64,000 nucleotides of DNA from Spirogloea muscicola (GCA_009602725.1 WELB01000004.1:1142185-1206184); one strand, 5' to 3'. Positions 45,193-58,300 are shown, numbered from the stretch's first letter. The notes: generated from the sequence alone by a model not told the origin. Made by a program: numbers and translations.

Positions 45193-48100
45193 ATGTCGTC
45201 GGCGGAACACCGGCGGCCGCGGTCGGGAGGCCGCTACGACGTGGAGCGACGTAGCGGCAGCGGCAGCGGCGTCCGCGAGATGGAGGGCCGCCGCCACGGA
45301 GGCGGCGGCGGCGGCGACAACGACGACGACGGTCGCGGAGGCCGCGGCGCTGCAGGTGTGCGAGCCCCGCGCCGCAGCTCACTCGTGTGCGGCGACCCCC
45401 TCGCCGCCGCTCCCATGCTTGCAATCTCGGCGTCCACCACGGACCCGGGCGTCGGCGCCTGTGGCGGCGAGGCTCGAGCGGCGTTTATGGCGCGTCAGGC
45501 GCGCTGACGGACGGCGGCCGCTTGGCGGCGCACCCCTTGGCAGCTGACAGGGCTCCGGAGAAGCGCCGCCGGGAGGCCACCGTGCCAGGATCGGATGGCG
45601 GCGGCAGTGGCGCCAGAGACGCAAAGCATCCGCGGCTGTACCAGTCCTCCCACGACAGCACAAGGGATGCGAAGCTCCATGGCGGCGAGGGCGAAGCTCC
45701 GGGGAGCCACCAGTCTCCCGCGTGGTCGGGAGGGGCTGCTGGCGCTGCAGGTGCAAGCCCGCGCTCTGAGCTCGCTGAGCAGAACGGAGGAGGGCCGGCA
45801 CCAGGTGATGGTCCTACCGTCTCAGCGGCCTCCGTGGAGGCGGAGCCGGTGGAGCGAGCCGAGCGAGCGAGCGAGTGGGACGACGAGGACGACGGGGAGG
45901 GCATCAAGCTCGGGTGGGACGAGGACGAGCCCTTCGACACGTACGATGAGGAGGACCGCGAGGCCGAGCTGGACGAAGCGCAGCATGAGCCCCAGCCTGA
46001 GCACGAGCACGCTCGCCCGCTGCACCAGGAGGGAGCCGCCGCCAAAGCTCCTGGTATGGCGCCCTGCCTACAACGGAGGCAGCAATTCTCGCCTTCATCT
46101 GGTTGCTTGGCATGCCGCCTCTGTGACTTGGTAGCTCATATTTGTAGCTGGGATGGCTTGGTTGAGCTTAAGAGCACAAACAACAGTTGTAGCAGCTCTT
46201 CTTTCCAAAGATACTCTGAACCATGTCATTAGTGGAAAGGTTGACTTGGAAAGTGAGCAAGCCTTGATCAGCTAGCAGCAGATGCTCAACATTTCTTCAA
46301 TTATCTTAGGATTACCGTTTGGCCGGGCGCTTGTACACTTTTCCTGTACAAATTGCTGGAACAACTTTGTTGGTCAATTCTTTGTAAGGCTGTCAATTGT
46401 TGAAGGTGGACAACTGGTCATTGTGCTGTTGGCTAGCGGCAGAGGTGGCGATGTCATCCATGCCGGTCTTGCCCTTGGCTGTCGCAGATGCTACAGAGGA
46501 CTACGCATCTCAAGATCTCGAGGCTGATGAGCAGGCTGGTCAAGGTGGCCGCGAGCAGGAGCCCTATTCAGGACACCACGATGGGCACCTTCGGACAGAG
46601 GGCAGGCGGGGTGACGAGCATCATCGGCGGAGCTCGCGCAAGGGCGAGGTGGATGTGGAGGATATGAATGCCAAGAGGCCGGCGGCTTGGGAGGCTGACA
46701 AGCTCGAGGGCCGGTTGCAAGGCAGGAACCGAAGGGCGGAGGATGTGCACATGGATCGGGTAGGTCGGGAAGTGCGGGACGCAAGAGGTGTTGGTCGGGA
46801 GGCTCAGAAGAAAGTGGAGTTGCCCAGCAACCGACATGGTGACAGGTCCAGGGATAGAGCGAGCTTCAAGCAGGACCATTACCGAGGCGATGAGCCTGGC
46901 AGGGAGGATGCACGAAGGCATCGACAGCGAGAGGGGGAGAGGGAGCGGGAGAGGCCTGGAAGAGAGAGAGAGCGGGAGAAGGAGAGGGGGAGGGAGAAGG
47001 AGCGCGAGCGGGAGCGGGAGCGCGAAAGGGAGCGGGAGCAGGAGCGGGAGCGAGAGCGAGAGAGGGAGAGGGCCGAGGAGAGGGAGAGGGAGAGGGTGAG
47101 GGAGAAGGAGAGGGAGAAGGAGATTGAGAGGCTGGCGAGGGTGCGTATGCGGGAGGAGAAGCTGTGGGAGCGGGAGCGGGAGAGGGAGAAGGAGCAAGAG
47201 CAGGAGGAGCGGGACAGGGAAAGGGAGAGGGAGAAGGAGAGGCAGAAGGAGAGGGAGGTAGCGCAGGAGCGGCAGCTGGAGAGGGGAAGGGGGCGGGAGA
47301 GGGAGGAGAGGGGGAGAGAGCGCGAGGGGGGCTGGGAGAGGGAGAGGCGAGCTGAGAAGGACAGGGACAGGCAGCAAGACAGGTCGTGGGATGTGGAGAG
47401 GGAGAGGGCGAGGGAGAAGGGGCAGGGGAGGGGCCGCGAGCAGGAGCGGCTGCTGTCAGAGGGTGATGGCCGCTTCAACAGGGCTGCTCGTAGGTGAGAA
47501 GGAGCAGAGCTGCTCTCGTTCCCCCACGATTAGTTGCCACCTAGCTGTTTTGGCTTAGAGGCGGACAGACTACAGCAGCATTGGCAAAGAGCGGCTACTG
47601 CTGCTTAAGGAACTGTTGAAAGCAGCAGTAATGCTCTCTGCTTCCCAATCTCATTGACGGCAGGTGGGGCAGCTTCAGAGCTGTGTGTTGCGGACTCTCA
47701 ATGACTATCTGCTTGTGACGAGACGTAGCCTGCTTTTCGTACTGGGCGTGATGGCTTTCTGTTGTACGTGTTGTCAATTTCGTCTGACGCCACGCTCGTC
47801 TCGCGGCCAGGCAACGAGGCGAGTTAGTGCTTGAGGAGCATGACTACGTGCAGATGGACTGGAGGGGCCCTGCTGCTGCTGATGCTCATGGAAGAGCCGA
47901 TTGGAGCATGCACGTTGCCAGTGACGCCGGCGGTCGCAGGTCGAGGAGCCGCACTAGACAGGAGGAGGATGACTGGCACGCCCAGCATGGAATGCGCGAG
48001 CAGGTCAGCCACTCGAGGAGGGGCGATGGGCCTGTGCACGACGGCGATGGCCGGGAGTTTCACAGGGCTGAACACCCGTTGGAGCTGCCGCAGCGGCACG

Positions 48101-50976
48101 ACAGCCGAGGGCTGCCGCTGGCCTCAAGGAGGCACGAGTCCCCATCCCAGCAGCACAACTTGCGGCAAAGGTCGCAACGGCCTCATGTCGGCTCTCCGCA
48201 TTACGAGGGCGGAGGCGGTCGGGGCCTGGAACAGGCATTCAGCGATGGCAGTGACACGCGACGCCGGCGACAGTACGAGGACGAGATGCGTAGCTACCAA
48301 CGGAAGCAGCAGGGAGAGTATGTGGGGGGCCACGACCACCAGGAGAGGCAGCAGTATGACGAGCGAGTGGAGGGCTTCCCATGGACTGACGAGGAGGAGG
48401 CGCGCCTAAGCGGCGCAGCACGGCAGGTGCGCCGTGGCAGGCCGCCGAAGCGAGGCCGCGCGGACAAGGTCAAGGCGGCAGAGGATGACGAGGATGTGGA
48501 GGAGCAGAGAGAGGAGGAGGAGGAGGAGGGCGTGGAGGAAGATGAGGAGGAGGAGGTGGAGGAGGAGGAGGAGGAGGAGGAGGANCACGGCAAGTCCCGG
48601 CCGCTGCTGCCCAGCCCACTCCTGATGCGGCCGCCGCCGCTGGCACCGCTGCCTCTCCCGGCACTCGCGCCGCTGCCGCCGCCGCCTCAGCTGCTGGCGC
48701 CGCCTGGCAAGCTGGAGCCGGGGGCTGATGGCCCCAGCAAGCGCAAGGGCCGTAAGCAGCCGCCGCCGCCCGTGGAGCCTGGCGTCGGGCTGGGGCTGTG
48801 GGGCCAGGGCCCCGTCGGCCCGACCGGCCCCCACTTCCCACCGCCATACGGCCCAGCGGCGCTCGGCGGTCTCGGCATGCCGCCCTTCCGGCCGCGGCCA
48901 CCGCACCTGATGGGCCGCGGCATGGGCATGGGCATGAGCATGGGCATGGGCCTTGGCATGGGCTTCGGCATGGGCCCCGGCATGGGCTTCGGCATGGGCC
49001 CCGGCATGGGCATGGGCATGGACGGCGGCTACACCGATGGCTCGTTTGGCATGGGCAGCGGCGGCGGTGGCGGCGGAGGCCGTGGTGGTGGCGGCAACTG
49101 GGAGCACCCAATGATGCGGCGGCCGGAGTGGGGCAGCGGGCACATTGGCGGCCGTGGCGGTGGACCGTGGCTGCGGGGCAGCCCCTGGGGTGGTGGTCCC
49201 CCGGGGGGCCGTGGAGGCGGCCCCATGGTGCAGCCCCCGCCTGGCGGTCCTCCATTTCCCCCAGCATGGTGGGGGCCGCTGGACCAGCAGCAGCAGCAGC
49301 CGCGGCCACCGCAGCAGCAGCGGCGGAGTGGCGGAGGCGGCGGCGGCGACCCGGGCACGTGGCATGGCGGCCGTGCGCCGGCAGAGGGGCCGGGCAAGCA
49401 GCAGCACGCCCTGGCAGGCCCCCCTCCACCGTTTCGACGCGCGGCGGGCCGGCAGGATGAGCGCCAAGGCGGCATGCGCCGGTCCTCTGCGGCAGCGCTC
49501 AAGGAGCTGCTGGCCGGTTTCCCCATCTCTGCAGAGCTCGCTGGCCCGGAGCTCCTCAGAAGAGTCAGGAGCCTCCTCAGTCCCACAGAGGCTATTGTGG
49601 AGGACGCTGCCGAGGACACCAACAATGACCTGGACGATAAGCTGGTGAGCAAGTTGGCCCACAAGATATTTCTGATACTTCTCTTGCCAATCATCACATC
49701 TCCTTCTTTTCTAAGGTGTCGATGCAAGGTTCTTGGAAAGGTCTTACTGCTATGCTTGTAGCTTGGGTGCCGATATACAGTCCTTGCGCCTAGCTTCAAG
49801 TGTAGCATATTAAGGGTTCGTAGGCATCATCTGCTTTTAGTGGGCTACAACATAAAGCACACAGAGTACCTTGCTGTGGACCACATTGTCTTATGTCATA
49901 GACCATATCTGCTGATTGCCATATGACCACCGCACACATCAGTAGTCCATTCCTTACCACTTTGGTGAGGTAGTGCATCAGATGCAGTGACCTTTGCCAA
50001 TATTTGATATGCCAGCAGCCCCTGTCCCATCGGTCAATACTGGCCAAGTACACATCAGGCAGCTCAACATCCAATCTGTTGCTGCAGGATGCGGCATATC
50101 AGGTATATTCTTGCCTGTACTTTATTCAGTATGGGCAATTTTCAAGCATTCTTGCCTCTACCATGCTTACTATTATAATCTGTAGTCATGCTTGTATATC
50201 CTTCAGCACCAGTGCAACAAAATAGCGACCTGCACATTTGATGCTCTGCTCTTGAAGGACCTCAGATAGTGAAGGCCATGCTGACTGGGCACTTGAATCC
50301 TGTTCATGTGTAGGCCGCCATTGCTGCTTACAGAAAGCCAGAGAAGGAGCTTTTCACGCTTAGAACTCAAAGTGGCGTCCTCCTAGTGCCCTTCGACCCA
50401 TCCAAAGTGCACATCCCCCTATCAGTCACCCTCCCTGTGAATACGTCCCACCAGGATGTCAAGAGAGCTGTTGCAGAAGGGGCTCGCCGGGAAGAGAAGC
50501 TCGACTCCACGACAGATGCATCTGGTTTGCATACTCATCTGCCTGAAGCTGCACTTGAAGATGGAGCGAAGACCTTCACAAGTGCAGCCCAGCTGCACAT
50601 TGGCGATGAAGAAAGTCCACAGGAGGTGCTGCAGGGCATGGCAGAGGGAGGCAACAAGCTGTCGCAGGTGAGAGTCAAAGTGGAGAAGCAACCAGTGCTC
50701 GGGGCCACTGACACCCGCGCTGCAGAGGTGGAGGGGCCGGGCTTGGCGAGCGGCAACGCCTTCCAGAATGAGGGGCCTGTGGACGAGGTCACAAAGGAGC
50801 ATGATGTGTCAGAAGATGGCGATGCTTGGGCAGAAGGTCTGGACATAAATCTACTAGACGGCCATCAGGGCGCAGCCGGCTCACCAGAAGTGGACCAGCG
50901 GCCAGGGCAGAGCCCAATGGAGGAGCTGATGGAGAAGCCTGAGCCTCAGCTTGGGGTTGCCCTTGTGCAGCCCTGA
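45193..50976 (+). CDS. Large Arg/Glu-rich nuclear-type protein, not recognised
   Basis: Five exons agree in phase: 45193-45355, 45544-46053, 46488-47493, 47811-49644 and 50314-50976, giving about 1391 residues. I do not recognise the family. In order: a Gly/Arg/Asp-rich start; an acidic segment ([19 protein letters not shown], near residue 190); about 175 residues of alternating Arg/Glu (46930-47450), probably one long charged helix. A second Arg/His-rich part follows, then an AT-hook-like RGRPPKRGR (48439-48465), an acidic run, a Pro-rich segment, a Met-Gly repeat (48915-49025), RGG/GGG patches and a Gln/Pro patch. A conserved-looking segment, [18 protein letters not shown], comes near 49490. 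The last exon ([20 protein letters not shown]) is ordinary in composition. This build suggests a chromatin or RNA-processing protein; that is inference. One unknown base at 48585 lies in the acidic run. Confidence 0.8.
46925..47455 (+). repeat. Homopurine GAG/AGG tract of about 500 bp
   Basis: Almost entirely G and A on the plus strand, with C mainly in CGG/CGC codons. It encodes the Arg/Glu region of the large protein. Long polypurine tracts can form triplex structures. The opposite strand is open for more than 260 codons of Leu/Pro/Ser, which is a shadow. Confidence 0.85.
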
Positions 50977-51260
50977 GGTCCTGGTGCCATGAGGGCGCCT
51001 ATTAGATCGTTTTGTATGTACACAGTAAAGACAAATCTCTATTGACATTGTAACAGACATTGCCAGTCTGGTCGATCCCATGTCGGGCTGTCACATTCTT
51101 TTCTCTTCAGCGGCATACTCCCACATGCCAAGGCTCCACCAACGTAGCGGACAAATGCCGTCTCCTGCTACAATGAGGTCAACTTGCAACTGCTACATAC
51201 GCCGGAAGTTAGCATTTCAAGCACCCACAGTTGGTTTGTGGATAAGCTATGCGATAGAGT

Positions 51261-52030
51261 AGGATGACTGGAATACTTCCTCGATCACTAGATTCTTTCA
51301 TTCTTTGTCTGCTGTGCAGAGGCAAATGGGGCATGCCTAGGTATCCTGAACCCAGGTTCCGTCGCGCCTTCTCAAGTGCAGAAGGTGTCAAGTCAATTAT
51401 ATGACAGATAGGCACCAGGTATGCTCGATACATGACGCTTATATGTACATTGCAACCTCCCAGAGATGCGATCCATATGCCTCAAGTCAAAAGGCAGCAA
51501 TGCTTGATGTAGTGAGCCAACAACTGTGCTTGAAAGAGGTTGCTGTATTTACAAGAATATTAATGGCAATAATAAAAGGACGCATGAAGATTCTGAAACC
51601 TGGTACGCAATGCGATCAGCACTATCGCCTTTGCAAGCTCTTGAGAGTAGGATGCCTGGTATACATCCTCAATCACGAGACTCTTTCCATCTTTGTCCGC
51701 TGAGTAGAGGCAATGGGGCATGCCTAGGTGTCATCAGCCCAGGTTCCGCTGCTCCTTCTCAAGTGCAGAAGGTGTCAAGTCAGTTTCATGACAGAGTCAC
51801 CAGGTATGCTTGATCCATGACGCTTTATGAACATAGCAAGCACCCAGAGATGCAATCCATATGCCTCAAGTCAAAGGCAGCAATACTTGATGTAGTGGCC
51901 CAAGCCTGCGCATGATAGGAGTTGTTGTGCTTCTACACAAATTGTAATGGCAAAGATAGAAGGCCCCGTGAAGATTTGACAATTTGGGGACGAAGGAGCC
52001 GACATGTTATGTTGTTTGATTGATGTATTG
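51261..52030 (+). repeat. 388-bp tandem duplication
   Basis: Copy A starts AGGATGACTGGAATAC at 51261 and copy B starts AGGATGCCTGGTATAC at 51649, a period of 388 bp. Shared landmarks in the same order: GGGGCATGCCTAGGT, CTTCTCAAGTGCAGAAGGTG, CACCAGGTATGCT, CCATATGCCTCAAGTCAAA and GCTTGATGTAGTG or its variant. Copies differ by substitutions and small indels. It lies between the convergent 3' ends of the Arg/Glu-rich gene and SUFB. Confidence 0.88.
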
Positions 52031-52197
52031 TACAACTGAACACATTACGTCTCACTGGTGGACAGCACCTTGACGTGCTACCTCGCATTCCCAGTAATCT
52101 TGTCCACACACTGAATCACCAAAAAGCTAGTCATTCCTGCAAAGAAAGCCCGTCTCAGGCCATGTGCAGGAAACCTCTTCTAGCTTGCCGCTGGCCT

Positions 52198-55060
52198 CTA
52201 ACCAACGCTGCCCTCGAGTTTCAAGCTCATAAGTTGGTTGACTTCTGCAGCAAATTCAAGCGGCAGCTCATTAAAGACCTCTCTGCAAAACCCAGAAATG
52301 ATCATTCCAACAGCCTTCTCAGCGTCTATGCCCCGCTGCTGGAAGTAGAACAGCTGGTCCTCGCCAATCTTCGAAGTGGACGCCTCATGCTCAACACGCG
52401 CAGTTGGGTCCTTGACCTGGAAAGTCACAGTAGCAGATCCTGACGACTTTGGTCAGCACAGCTACTATGGACATAGTTCCAAAATTCAGAAAGGATACTG
52501 AGACAGAGGAACGACAGCAGGGGAACAAGCATAAATGATGTTACCTGTATGTATGGATAGGTGTTGGCGCCCGCCTGGTCCCCAATAAGCATGGAATCGC
52601 ACTGAGAGTGATTGCGCGCACCGTGGGCAGTCGGTTGAATCTGCAAATCATCGCACACTGCTGGAGTCACTAGCCGCAAACTGAATATATACTCCGCCTG
52701 TCCATCAAATGCAGAAGAGGTGCTCAGCTCTGCTTTTATTACTGACAAATGTCGTAGGCAAGGGGTAATGCTCACCTGGACCAAGCCTCTGTAGCAATTT
52801 AATGAATTGCCAGCTGAGATGCCCTTAGAGACAATCCGTGACCGGGTATTCTTCCCGACGTGAATCATCTTGGTGCCTGTGTCAGCCTGTTGCCGGTTGT
52901 TCGTGAGGGCCACAGAGTAGAACTCGCCCTTGCTGCCGTCCCCCTTGAGGACGACCGACGGGTACTTCCACGTGATAGCTGACCCAGTCTCCACCTGCAG
53001 ACAGAGGAGGCCATGCACTGAGCAGCAAGCGGTAAACGGATGGGTCAAGCCTCTGCTGCCTCACAGTGGCACGCCAAAAGACTGTGCTACCGTGCAACAA
53101 GCAGGACTCCAATGAAGGAAACTTCACAGAAGCATAGGTCAATCAGCAGACAGCATCAAGTGGAAGTCACAACTTCGTCGGAGCATTACCTGTGTCCACG
53201 ATATCTTTGAGCTCTTGCCATCACAAAGGCCCCGCTTGGTGACAAAGTTGTAAATACCCCCAGCACCGTTCGCATCTCCTGCATACCAGTTCTGCACTGT
53301 AGAGTACTTGATCTCTGCACCCTCACCCGCAAACAGCTCTACTACCGCTGCATGCAGCTGCAAAAGCGACAATCCAAGTTGGGATCAAACTCTGTAAGTT
53401 GTGCAAGTCTCACAGGATTTTACCAGCACCCCGACTATGTGCTCTGCTATGTGGAACATTACACTGTCTTGTGAATTCAAGATATCAAGTACTGCGCAAA
53501 CTGCGCATCCATGCAAGTCACGTGCTTTAGTACCGGAAATGTAGCCTGTGCTTTCTTTCTCTGCACCTGATTCTTGTCGTATGCAGGTGCCGTGCAGCCC
53601 TCAAGGTAGCTGACATAACTGTTGTCATCAGCAACAATGAGGGTGCGCTCAAACTGCCCAGTCTCGCTGGCGTTGATGCGGAAGTAGGTGGAGAGCTCCA
53701 TGGGCGACACGGTGTCCTTAGGGATATAGCAGAAGGAGCCGTCACTGCACCAAAGTAGTGTATGACTGGGTCATGGAGTAGCCCGCCAGAGAGCTCAGTC
53801 ATAGCTCTGCCTATATCTGGCTTACAATTGAGGTGAAGCCCATCAAGCCTTCGAAGCAGCGCAATGACTGGTACATGCCTGGCTTACCTGAAAACGGCAG
53901 AATTAAGGGCGGCGTAATAGTTATCCGCGATTGGGACCACCTTGCCCAGGTACTTACGGACAATGTCTGGGTACTCCCTCACGGCCTCCGAGATGGAGCA
54001 GAAGATAACGCCCGCCCTGCCCAGCTCCTTCCGGAACGTCGTCGCAATGGAAACGCTGTCAAAGACGGCGTCCACAGCGACGTTGGCCAGGCGCTTCTGC
54101 TCGTTGAGCGAGATGCCAAGCTTGTCGAATGTTCGCAGGAGCTCGGGGTCCACCTCGTCCAGGCTCGCCTTCTTGTCCTTCATCTTGGGCTCCGAGTAGT
54201 ATGCCAAGTCCTGCGTGCACAACACAGATATTACCATCTCAGCCTTCTCAAGGAAACAGATACTCTCCAGCAGTAAGCCACAGGCCTCATGTAGGCTTGG
54301 CATGGTTTCCACTGGCAAGGGGAAATGCTGATCTAGCATGCTCACACGGCCGACAGGACTGAGTCGGGCACCACAGATGCTCTCCCATGCCAGGCAGGCA
54401 ATCTGCGCGTCTCTGCACCTTCTGGCTCTGCCCGCCAAGCTTCTCACTAGCCTCAGCTTTGCCCAACTGTGGCGCACCCGTGGCAGCAGGGACCAAGGCT
54501 GCGCACAGACCTGGAAGTTGATGTGGGGGTACTTGTTATCAGACCACGTGGGCTCCGTCATGGTGAGCCAGTGGCAGTAGGCGCGGAGGCGGAACTCAAG
54601 CATCCACTCGGGCTCCCTCTTCTTGGCGGAGATGAGGCGCACCGTCTCCTCCGACAGGCCCTTGGGGATGGTCACCGACTCGATGTCCGACACAAAGCCC
54701 CACTTGTAGTCGCGCTTCAGGAAGGCCTGGTTGCCACACCATGGTCCATGGGGTAAGATGATGGGAGGGGACAGCGGCTTTAGATGGTGAGATGAGTCGC
54801 AAGGGCTATCATTAGAGCTGACGACGAAGCTGAGGAATACTAATCGAAAGCGATCAAACGGCGCAGCAGAAGGTGCTGCGAGCCAGCGCTCCGGCCAGTA
54901 CCTCGATCGTCTCGTCGCTGCTGGGCGCCTTGGCCCTGGCGGCCGGCGGCGGCGGGCTCGCGTCCTTCTCCAGGACCTCCGCCGGGGCCTGGCATCGCGC
55001 GGCGCCAGCTGTGGCGCCGCGTCGGGCGCTGCGGCCCTGCCGCTGCGCCGCCGCCGCTCG
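52198..55060 (-). CDS. SUFB: SufB, Fe-S cluster scaffold subunit (plastid SUF system); 5' end unresolved
   Basis: Scaffold of the SufBC2D complex that builds Fe-S clusters in plastids. Exons: first exon ending at 54902, then 54726-54511, 54210-53888, 53744-53567, 53357-53190, 52994-52776, 52640-52545 and 52416-52198. All phases agree and the mature part is about 470 residues. Motifs: [161 protein letters not shown], and the end [11 protein letters not shown]. Nothing conserved is missing. The Ala/Arg-rich first exon resembles a transit peptide but has no start codon before the single unknown base at 55061, where the frame may be lost. The upstream flank is repeat DNA. Confidence 0.95.
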
Positions 55061-55261
55061 NCGGGGCGGCGGGGGCGGGGCGGCGGGGGGGGCTAGGTGG
55101 CCAGAGCTTCTTCTGACGGCAAGAGCTTCTTGGCGAACGAGCGTCCCGCTTGGAAGCCGCTGGCGCCCATCCAAACCTCCTCCGTCACCTTCTTCGACCT
55201 TGCCCGCTCTTCTCTGCTTCCTTTGTCGGGCTGGCCTGTAGCAGACCTCGCCACCTTTAAT

Positions 55262-55380
55262 TCGGGGAGATTGGTGTCCCCTTAGCTGGCACATTATCCC
55301 GTTAGCAGGGACATTTGTAAGGGCTAGGATTGGCCTCCCTTTCAACATCATGCGCACTGCGCGCGCCTTCTCTCTTGGAC
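55262..55380 (+). repeat. GCGCACCGCGCGCC unit
   Basis: Runs from GGGGAGATTGGTGTCCCC through TTAGCAGGGACATTTGTAAG to CATCATGCGCACTGCGCGCG. This is the same order as 20825-20970 and 24548-24665. It sits immediately upstream of the SUFB first exon and so may lie within or next to its promoter. Confidence 0.85.
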
Positions 55381-58300
55381 CACAAACCTGGTCGAGGCTT
55401 AGCTGGTTTAGGATGTCAGTTTGCTTACCTTTGCACTTGGCAAACCGTGGCCCTCCCATCAAAGAACAGCGCTCCATCAATCAGTACAGACTCCAGTTCC
55501 CCTTCGTCCCCCTTAGCCAGCCCATTGCCCCGTTACCAGGGATCCTTTTCTGGTTTCTCTTTCTCACGTCTTCCGGATGCGCTTGGCCATCTCTTTGCAG
55601 CGGTCCCCTGCCTTCGCATTTCACTTGCGCGAAGGCCGCGCTTCGGCGGCGGCCTCCGGCTCCGTCAGGGCGACGTCTTTCCGCCTGCGAGCTATTCCGC
55701 CTTGCATCTCTTGCCTTTGTGCTTCTTTTTTGGGCTGGCTTTTCCAGCCCCTATCCTCAATGGGCGAGCGCTTCTGAGCGTCCCTTTGTTGATATCTTAG
55801 GCCTTAGCACCCCGGCTCCTTCAGACCTTGTCCATTCCTTTGGGCTGGCCCCTCCCAGCCACCAGTTAACGTGGCCGCCCTTGCCCCTGTTCAGACATAG
55901 CATCTTCAGGCCCCTTGGTAGCTGCTAAACGCTTGTAGGCCCCCCCGAACCTTTGTCAAATTTTTTTTGGGCTAGCTTTACGCAGCCCTTGCCACCATTG
56001 GGAGTGCCACTTCTCTTTCTTTGGCTTTGGACATTGTCCATTCTTTTTGGGCTGGCTTTGCCAGCCCCACTTCTCTGTGGGCGAGCACTTCTCTCGCTTT
56101 GCCAGCCGGGCGAGCACTTTCTTTCTTTGTAAGGCTCGATTTGGCATCCCTTTCATTTCCATGTGCACCGCGCGCCTGCTCTCCTTTGGAAGAGCTCACT
56201 CAGCGCTTTTCGGCCCCTTCGGACCTTTGTCGATTCCCTTCGGGCTGGCTATCTAGAGCCCTCGCCCCGTTTGGGAGAGCCACTTTCTTTCACTTTTAAG
56301 AGTCTCACAGCCTCGCCCTTGTTCGCCCCTTCTTCTGTCCACCTTCCGGCTCTTTGGTTCGGAGCTTGTCCTTCTTTCCTTATTCTAAGCAAGTACCAGG
56401 GTTAATGTCCACTAAAGAAACCTCTACTTAGGAGCCGCAAGTCAGGACTACTGCTTTCTGGCAGCTAGTCAGACAAGCTGCCAAAAAGCAGTCCGCTTGA
56501 CGAGAGTCAGAGGCTGCAGCTAGAGCACGGCCAGCACGCAGGTGCAAGGCGTGTGCCTAGGACCGCTGGAGGGAGGGTAAGGCGCATACGAAACACCTCC
56601 GCTAGCAAACCAGCGGCGTTGGAGTCGACTCTCTGACTTGCGGCTGCTATTTATAGGTTTCTGAGTGACCATCCTTTGTGGTACTTGCTTAGCTGTGTTT
56701 CAGCACTTTATTGGCCCCTACGGACCTTGTCCATTCTTTTGAGCTGGTCTTTACAGCCCTCGCCCCCTTTGAAGAGCTGCTTACTCTCACTCCTTTCACC
56801 GCTCTTACTATCTCTGTGGCCTCTCACAGCCACTGCTCTCAATTTGGACGCGCTCTTCTCCGTAGTCTCTTGCATAGCTGTGATTTTGGCGCCATTCGGC
56901 CCTTTGGACCTTGCCCTTGCACAGCCCCCTCCTTTGGAAGAGCTCACTCATTTTACTATCTCTGTGCTTTTCACACGGATTGGAGGCTCCTCACACCTCA
57001 CTCGTAGCTATTGAGTTGTTCATCCTCCCCCAGTTCTGAGATAGCGCTTTTGGCCCCTTGTTAATTTGGCCCCTTCGAACCTTGTCATTCTTTTCAGTAT
57101 CTCGCGTTTTACGCCATTCGGCACCTCCAGACCACGTCCAATTTGTCGGGCTGGCCTCTCACTGCCACCAGTCAATTCTGAAGCGCTCTTTCTCTATGTC
57201 TTTCTTTGGGGCTGGCTTCTCACAGCCACTGTTGTCAATCTGGAAGCGCTTCTCCCTTACCCCCATTGGGAGAGCCACTTTCTTTCTTCTGCCGGGTTGC
57301 TATAGCAGGTGTACCGCATGCGCTTGACCGTCTCGCTGCTCGCTGCAGAGGTCTATGGCCCGCGCGCTGCACCTGCGTGCCGGAAGAAGAAGTGCTCGAC
57401 CATAGAAGAAGTGGCACTCCCATGGGAGCAAGGGCTGCGAAAAGCCAGCCCAAATAGAATTGACAAAGGTTCGGAGGGTCTACAAGCGTCTAGCAGCTAC
57501 AAAAGGGCCTGAAGATGCCATGTCAGAATAGGGGGAGGATGGATCACTCAGTACTTACAAGTGAGGAGCCTCAGATCCGACAGACTAGCTGCCGGAATAT
57601 TATCCCCCTGACGAAAGCCGGAGGCCGCAACAGAGAAGAGGGGCTGGCAAAGCCAGCCCAAAAAGAATGGACAATGCCAAAGCCAAAGAAAGAGGTGCCG
57701 AAAAAGAAGGAAGTGGCACTCCCAATGGGGGCAAGGGCTGCGAAAAGACAGCCCAAAAAGAATTGACAAAGATTCGGAGGGGCCTACAAGCGTTTAGCAG
57801 CTACAAAGGAAAAGCTCGCCCATAGAAGAGAGGAGCTGGCAGAAGCCAGCCAAAGAAGAATGGACAAAATCCAAAGAGCTACAGGAGAATCACTCAGTAA
57901 CCTCTGCTAAGCAGCCGCAGGTCGGAGAGGCTAGGCTCGTTGACACAAAGGGGCCTGAAAATGCTACGTCAGAACAGGGGGAGGATGGATCTCGTCACTC
58001 AGTAGTGACAAGTGAGGAGCCTCAGATCCGACAAACTAAGAAGAAAGTGCTTGCCCACTGAGGATAGGGGCTGGAAAAGCTGGCCAAAAAAAAGTGGACA
58101 AAGTACGAGAAGGGTTCCAGGGGAAGCGCTAAGAAAAACAAGCACAAATAGAAACAAAGCAGCTACGAATCACTCAGTAACCCCTGCATACTCAGACTTG
58201 CATCTCCTGATGACTAGAGGTTACTGAGCGTTCCCTGGCTGATGTCTTAGTCCTAGTCGTTCGCACTCAGGCTCCCTCAGACCTTGTCCATTCCTTTGGG

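Noticed and set aside
46568-47377. Long minus-strand frame rich in Leu, Pro and Ser
   Set aside because: It is the complement of the homopurine Arg/Glu coding tract; composition alone keeps it open.
48406-49662. 418-residue minus-strand frame and other overlapping frames
   Set aside because: Shadows of the plus-strand exon 47811-49644, which has matching splice phases and the repeated Met-Gly and RGG patterns.
51200-52060. Possible CRISPR-like direct repeats
   Set aside because: Only two long diverged copies with no short regular repeat and spacer pattern, and the context is eukaryotic.
55130-55480. N-terminal extension of SUFB up to 55480
   Set aside because: This part is the reverse complement of the dispersed GCGCACCGCGCGCC unit, so it is repeat sequence; the true start is hidden near the unknown base at 55061.
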